Both the position numbers and the translations under genes were made by a program. The notes under the pieces are model-generated. The model saw only the letters and a program-made list of their open reading frames with translations. It had not been told where the DNA came from and made no database searches. Positions 20,129-22,432 of a stretch of 22,432 bases of DNA are shown here, piece after piece. The DNA lies in assembly GCA_900555785.1 (NCBI GenBank), contig USMO01000005.1, forward strand, positions 1-22,432, written 5' to 3'. Numbering within the stretch: the first letter of the stretch is position 1; each line of letters begins with the position of its first letter. The DNA is from an uncultured Eubacteriales bacterium. Its GTDB lineage: Bacteria; Bacillota; Clostridia; Oscillospirales; CAG-272.

Positions 20129-20238
20129 GAAGAAGAGAAGACGTTTGACTCCTATGGATACTGAAAAACAGCTGCTTTTCTCTGTCAAAATCGAGAATAC
20201 GAATTAGATTTATTTTTATAAAAGAAAGGATAAACACC

Positions 20239-20532
20239 ATGCAATCCATTTTATTATTGGTTACCTATCACGCGCGGCAGGGCGAAGGGGCTGCATTCCT
20301 CCGGGCAATTCACGATGCAGGGATTCCCGCAAAGATTCACGGGGAGGAAGGTTGTATCGCTTACGACTATTTCACCGCAGCAAACGACCCGGACACGGTT
20401 CTGCTGGTGGAAGAATGGGCATCCGAGGCGCACCAGCAGCGGCATCTTTGCACCCCGCATATGGCAAAACTGGCGCAGATCAAGGCGCAATTCGTCACCG
20501 ACACCACGGTCCGCAAGCTCCCGTTGCAGTAA
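20239..20532 (+). CDS. ABM-domain (YgiN-like) monooxygenase
   Basis: A 97-residue single-domain antibiotic biosynthesis monooxygenase-type protein. It has the ferredoxin-like dimer pattern LLLVTYHARQGEGAAFLRAI, GCIAYDYFTAANDPDTVLLV and EEWASEAHQQRHLCTPHM. These small proteins oxidise quinols or similar aromatics without a metal or flavin; in anaerobes they may detoxify quinones. AAAGGA precedes the ATG. The neighbouring XRE gene converges on it. The actual substrate is unknown. Confidence 0.85.
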   Translation: MQSILLLVTYHARQGEGAAFLRAIHDAGIPAKIHGEEGCIAYDYFTAANDPDTVLLVEEWASEAHQQRHLCTPHMAKLAQIKAQFVTDTTVRKLPLQ

Positions 20533-20541
20533 CTCCGGGTG

Positions 20542-20823
20542 TCATTTTCCACCCGCACCGTGCTTTTTCAGAAACGCCTTGATGTCCCGCAGGAGCGTCA
20601 GGTCCTGTGATGTGATGTGCTCGTATCGGTTGAGCGACAGCAGGTACGCCGGGTCAAGATTCAGGATCAGACAAATGCGGCGCAGCTGGTCCATGCTCGG
20701 CTCCTGCATACCGCGCTCAATCTTCGAATAATTCGACTGATTCATCGGGATCTGCTTTGCCACATCAGCCTGTGACAGGTCCAAATCTTCCCGTGCATTG
20801 CGAAGCTTTTCTCCGAAATCCAT
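20542..20823 (-). CDS. XRE-family transcriptional regulator
   Basis: A 93-residue protein with an N-terminal HTH_3 domain (residues 5-62): LRNAREDLDLSQADVAKQIP, then NQSNYSKIERGMQEPSMDQL. It has a short helical tail. Cro/C1-type repressors of this size often repress themselves. The upstream region holds three inverted-repeat half sites of the type AGTTAAAA around a strong divergent promoter, which suits binding by this protein and control of the divergent small membrane protein gene at 21035. The pairing with these sites is inferred. Confidence 0.85.
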   Translation of the reverse strand: MDFGEKLRNAREDLDLSQADVAKQIPMNQSNYSKIERGMQEPSMDQLRRICLILNLDPAYLLSLNRYEHITSQDLTLLRDIKAFLKKHGAGGK

Positions 20824-20855
20824 ATGCCCTCCCTTGCCGAAACCGTGATACCTTC

Positions 20856-20934
20856 ATTATAACAATTTTAACTAAAACCATTGACAATTAGTTAAAAATA
20901 GTGTATAATAGGCTGTATAAGTTAAATTTTAACT
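20856..20934 (+). promoter_or_regulatory. Divergent promoter with repressor operators
   Basis: Rightward promoter: TTGACA (20881-20886), 17-nt spacer, TATAAT (20904-20909). Inverted arms TTTTAACTAA (20866-20875) and TTAGTTAAAA (20888-20897) flank the -35 box, and the palindrome AGTTAAATTTTAACT (20920-20934) covers the start site. A TATAAT for the leftward XRE gene lies at about 20856-20861. Binding at these sites would block both promoters. Confidence 0.65.
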
Positions 20935-21016
20935 ACTTCGTGAAGGATTATTCGAAAAGAAACAGGAAAGGGAGACGCGGACAGGGAGCGAACCGGGTGG
21001 AACACCGCTTTTTTCT
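20935..21016 (+). promoter_or_regulatory. Leader with terminator-like end
   Basis: The leader after the strong promoter contains no gene. GGTG/CACC (20996-21006) around GAA is followed by TTTTTT (21009-21014), a weak intrinsic terminator. The sequence GGGTGGAACACCGC looks like a T-box GGGTGGNACCGCG but has two extra bases. Confidence 0.3.
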
Positions 21017-21034
21017 GCGATTCATGGGTGCGGA

Positions 21035-21235
21035 ATGACCTTGCTTTACCGATTTCTTGAGCAATACTGGCTGGCGTTGGAGGCTTTATGCATTCTGGGA
21101 GGCATGGTGACGCTGTTTTTCTGCCTCGACCGCCGGTTCCTGAACCAGAAGCCGACCCGCAGTCTGACCGTCCTCACCGCCGCGCTCTGGATTCTTGCAT
21201 TCGTGTTTTTCACCATCGGAAATTTTCTGTTCTGA
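21035..21235 (+). CDS. Small two-pass membrane protein, 66 residues
   Basis: ATG 21035 to 21235, 66 residues. Two hydrophobic helices (ALEALCILGGMVTLFFCL at about 15-32 and LTVLTAALWILAFVFFTIG at about 44-62) are joined by a basic loop (DRRFLNQKPTRS). The ribosome site is weak (GTGCGGA), so expression is uncertain. I know no family for it. It lies downstream of the operator-controlled promoter and is the only candidate target on that side. An intrinsic terminator follows 50 bases after its stop. Confidence 0.5.
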   Translation: MTLLYRFLEQYWLALEALCILGGMVTLFFCLDRRFLNQKPTRSLTVLTAALWILAFVFFTIGNFLF

Positions 21236-21283
21236 CAAATGACCCCCGCCAAAAGGCGGGTTCGTATTCCCCCGATAGCAGAC

Positions 21284-21315
21284 AAAAAGCGCCCTCTTAT
21301 CGAGAGCGCTTTTTT
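21284..21315 (+). terminator. Rho-independent terminator after the small membrane protein
   Basis: AAAAAGCGC (21284-21292) and CTC (21294-21296) pair with GAG (21302-21304) and GCGCTTTTT (21306-21314), one mismatch, then T. A CCCGCC-AAAA-GGCGGG hairpin lies just upstream (about 21245-21260). Confidence 0.8.
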
Positions 21316-21361
21316 GCATAATAAAGATAGGAGACCCCCATATAAGAAGCGAATCCCCCCT

Positions 21362-21440
21362 CTATTAAAGTTCTTGGGGTTCTTAGCCCCTTCTTTCAAG
21401 AAGGGGCTAAGCAGGGTTTGGGGCAGCGCCCCAAGGTCTT
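21362..21440 (-). repeat. Tandem-hairpin intergenic repeat, copy 2
   Basis: Read on the minus strand: AAGACCT, hairpin TTGGGGC-GCT-GCCCCAA (21434-21418), linker ACCCTG (21417-21412), and a 14-bp palindrome with a 2-nt loop (21411-21382) that begins CTTAG and ends CTAAG. It finishes with AAC and ACTTTAA. Stem bases differ from copy 1 at 13856-13933, but every pair is kept. It abuts the 3' end of the HMA gene and shares CCAAGGTCTTCCCTT (21431-21445) with 16286-16300. Confidence 0.75.
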
Positions 21441-21443
21441 CCC

Positions 21444-21698
21444 TTACTTCCCGAAAGAGAAGAGACCTTTCTTTTCATACGGCTCGCTTGCAATGTCGCC
21501 GAGCGTGTAGCCGGTCGCTTTAACGGTCTCGCGCAGCTTGTCCTCGTCCAGCTTGTCCTCGCTGATTACAACCGTCTCGCCCTTTGCGTGGGAGGAAGTC
21601 ACCTTTTTGACCTTGAATGCCGCGCGAATCGCGTCGTTCATGTGCGCTTCGCACATTCCGCACATCATACCGTCGATTTTCAATGTTGTTTTTACCAT
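21444..21698 (-). CDS. Heavy-metal-associated (HMA) protein, CopZ-like
   Basis: An 84-residue HMA-domain protein. The metal motif is GMMCGMCEAHMNDAI; the CGMC pair at about residues 13-16 would bind Cu(I). The rest follows the CopZ fold with VVISEDKLDEDKLRETVKATGY. A C-terminal stretch of about 15 residues (EPYEKKGLFSFGK) goes beyond the typical 68-residue chaperone. It follows the P-type ATPase gene in the same direction after 147 bases, so the two probably form a copper efflux operon. AAAGGAG precedes the ATG. Another metal (Zn, Cd) is possible but less likely. Confidence 0.85.
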   Translation of the reverse strand: MVKTTLKIDGMMCGMCEAHMNDAIRAAFKVKKVTSSHAKGETVVISEDKLDEDKLRETVKATGYTLGDIASEPYEKKGLFSFGK

Positions 21699-21845
21699 TT
21701 TCTTTTTCTCCTTTTAGAATTGATTTTGATTTTGTTATTGTTTCTGCTTAGGAAGTACCGAGCAAAGGCAAACAAAAAGGTAAAGATTGAGCGTGATGGG
21801 GATTTTAATCGCTCCGTTGGATAAAATATATCTCCCCTCAAAAAT

Positions 21846-22432
21846 TCAAACCACCCGATACCCCGCATCCCGAACAGCCTTTTTCAGCTGTTTCGCCGCA
21901 ACCGGTGCCGTGAGCGTGACAACCGCCGTGCCTGCCGTATGGCTGACCTCTGCGCCTGCCACGCCGGGCAGCGCCTCCAGCGCGTCCTTGACCCGCTTTT
22001 CGCAATGCCCGCACATCATGCCGGAGATTCGCAGCGTCACCGTCCGCCGCTCCCCTGCCGGCGCGGCATTTCCGGAGAAATGCCGTTGTCGGATCTTGCG
22101 GTCGTGCTTCGGGCTCCGCAGCCGGCAGAAATTCAGCCGCAGCGCGTTCGTCACCACGCAGAAGCTCGAAAGACTCATCGCCGCCGCGCCGACCATCGGG
22201 TTCAGCGTCAGCCCTGCCCAAATGAACGCCCCCGCCGCCAGCGGAATGCAGACAACATTGTAAATAAACGCCCAGAACAGATTTTCGTGAATGTTCCGCA
22301 GCGTTGCGCGGCTTAGACGGATTGCAGCCGGGACATCCGCAAGACTGCTCTTCATCAGCACCACGTCCGCTGCATCGATGGCAACATCGGTTCCGGCACC
22401 GATCGCAATGCCGGTGTCCGCCGCCGTCAGCG
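21846..22432 (-). CDS. Copper-type P1B ATPase, 3' part, with C-terminal HMA domain (partial)
   Basis: The reading frame enters from the window end, so the 5' part is outside. What is present is TGIAIGAGTDVAIDAADVVL of the P-domain hinge, followed by the two last membrane helices (NLFWAFIYNVVCIPLAAGAF and NPMVGAAAMSLSSFCVVTNA with the MSLSS-VTNALR metal site typical of CopA). A linker and a full HMA domain (RISGMMCGHCEKRVKDALEA) end the protein. CopA-type pumps export Cu(I) from the cytoplasm. The HMA domain is usually N-terminal; here it is at the C-terminus. Only the downstream HMA chaperone gene is visible as neighbour. Confidence 0.9.
   Translation of the reverse strand, partial: LTAADTGIAIGAGTDVAIDAADVVLMKSSLADVPAAIRLSRATLRNIHENLFWAFIYNVVCIPLAAGAFIWAGLTLNPMVGAAAMSLSSFCVVTNALRLNFCRLRSPKHDRKIRQRHFSGNAAPAGERRTVTLRISGMMCGHCEKRVKDALEALPGVAGAEVSHTAGTAVVTLTAPVAAKQLKKAVRDAGYRVV

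Noticed and set aside
20127..20207. 26-codon ORF starting MKKRRRLTPMD
   Set aside because: The ATG lies on the -10 box of the ABM promoter and has no ribosome site.
20007..20249. 80-residue minus-strand ORF between the acyl-CoA ligase and ABM genes
   Set aside because: It overlaps two good promoters, has no family resemblance and no ribosome site.
20994..21014. T-box-like GGGTGGAACACCGC followed by six T
   Set aside because: The T-box core GGGTGGNACCGCG is interrupted by two extra bases, the leader is only about 80-100 bases with no stem I or specifier loop, and no synthetase or amino acid gene follows.
1..22432. CRISPR array or cas genes
   Set aside because: No regularly spaced direct repeats of 25-40 bases and no Cas-like protein were found.

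Overview
The window looks like a chromosomal segment of a gut or rumen Clostridia (Firmicutes), probably Oscillospiraceae/Ruminococcaceae-like. This is an inference from Firmicutes-type TTGACA/TATAAT promoters with 17-nt spacers, strong AGGAGG ribosome sites, moderate GC, and protein families typical of anaerobes (glycyl radical enzyme, iron alcohol dehydrogenase, DinG-like helicase of conjugative elements). No rRNA or other taxonomic marker is present.

Region 1 (1-4330) is part of an integrative or conjugative element, all on the + strand. It holds a sigma-70 region-4-like regulator whose ribosome site is locked in a hairpin, a 575-base stretch without a convincing gene but with many hairpins and a boxA-like motif, a DinG/XPD-type helicase, a 52-residue small protein, and a large serine recombinase cut off after its catalytic domain.

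Region 2 (4365-10750) is a catabolic cluster built around a glycyl radical enzyme (GRE) and its activase, with a divergent AraC regulator, a beta-propeller protein and an iron-dependent alcohol dehydrogenase. The GRE active-site loop reads GCWEV instead of the GCVEP seen in the known dehydratases, so its substrate is open. The cluster is bounded by gene debris: two AraC 3' ends lie tail to tail at 4365-4586, one of them overwriting the end of the activase gene.

Region 3 (10770-11786) is a mobile-element graveyard next to a tRNA-Ser(GCU) gene. It holds a fragment of a conjugation cell-wall hydrolase, the C-terminal end of a tyrosine integrase, a leader peptide with an attenuator-like hairpin, a 47-residue membrane protein and a short direct repeat. 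Regions 1-3 are best read as a decayed island at this tRNA locus.

Region 4 (11834-22432) looks like ordinary chromosome: GtrA-family membrane protein, cysS, flavin reductase plus an E2-like acyltransferase lacking the usual catalytic His, RNase HI, a CPA2 cation/proton antiporter behind a structured leader, an acyl-CoA ligase, an ABM-type monooxygenase, an XRE regulator with inverted-repeat operators, a small membrane protein, and a copper module (HMA chaperone plus the 3' part of a P-type ATPase). Its intergenic spaces carry two dispersed palindromic repeat families. One (13856-13933 and 21362-21440) shows two stems whose sequences change in a compensatory way while linkers stay fixed, so the folded form appears to be selected.

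The most unusual items are the structured region at about 665-1190, the GRE cluster with an atypical active site, and the covarying tandem-hairpin repeat.
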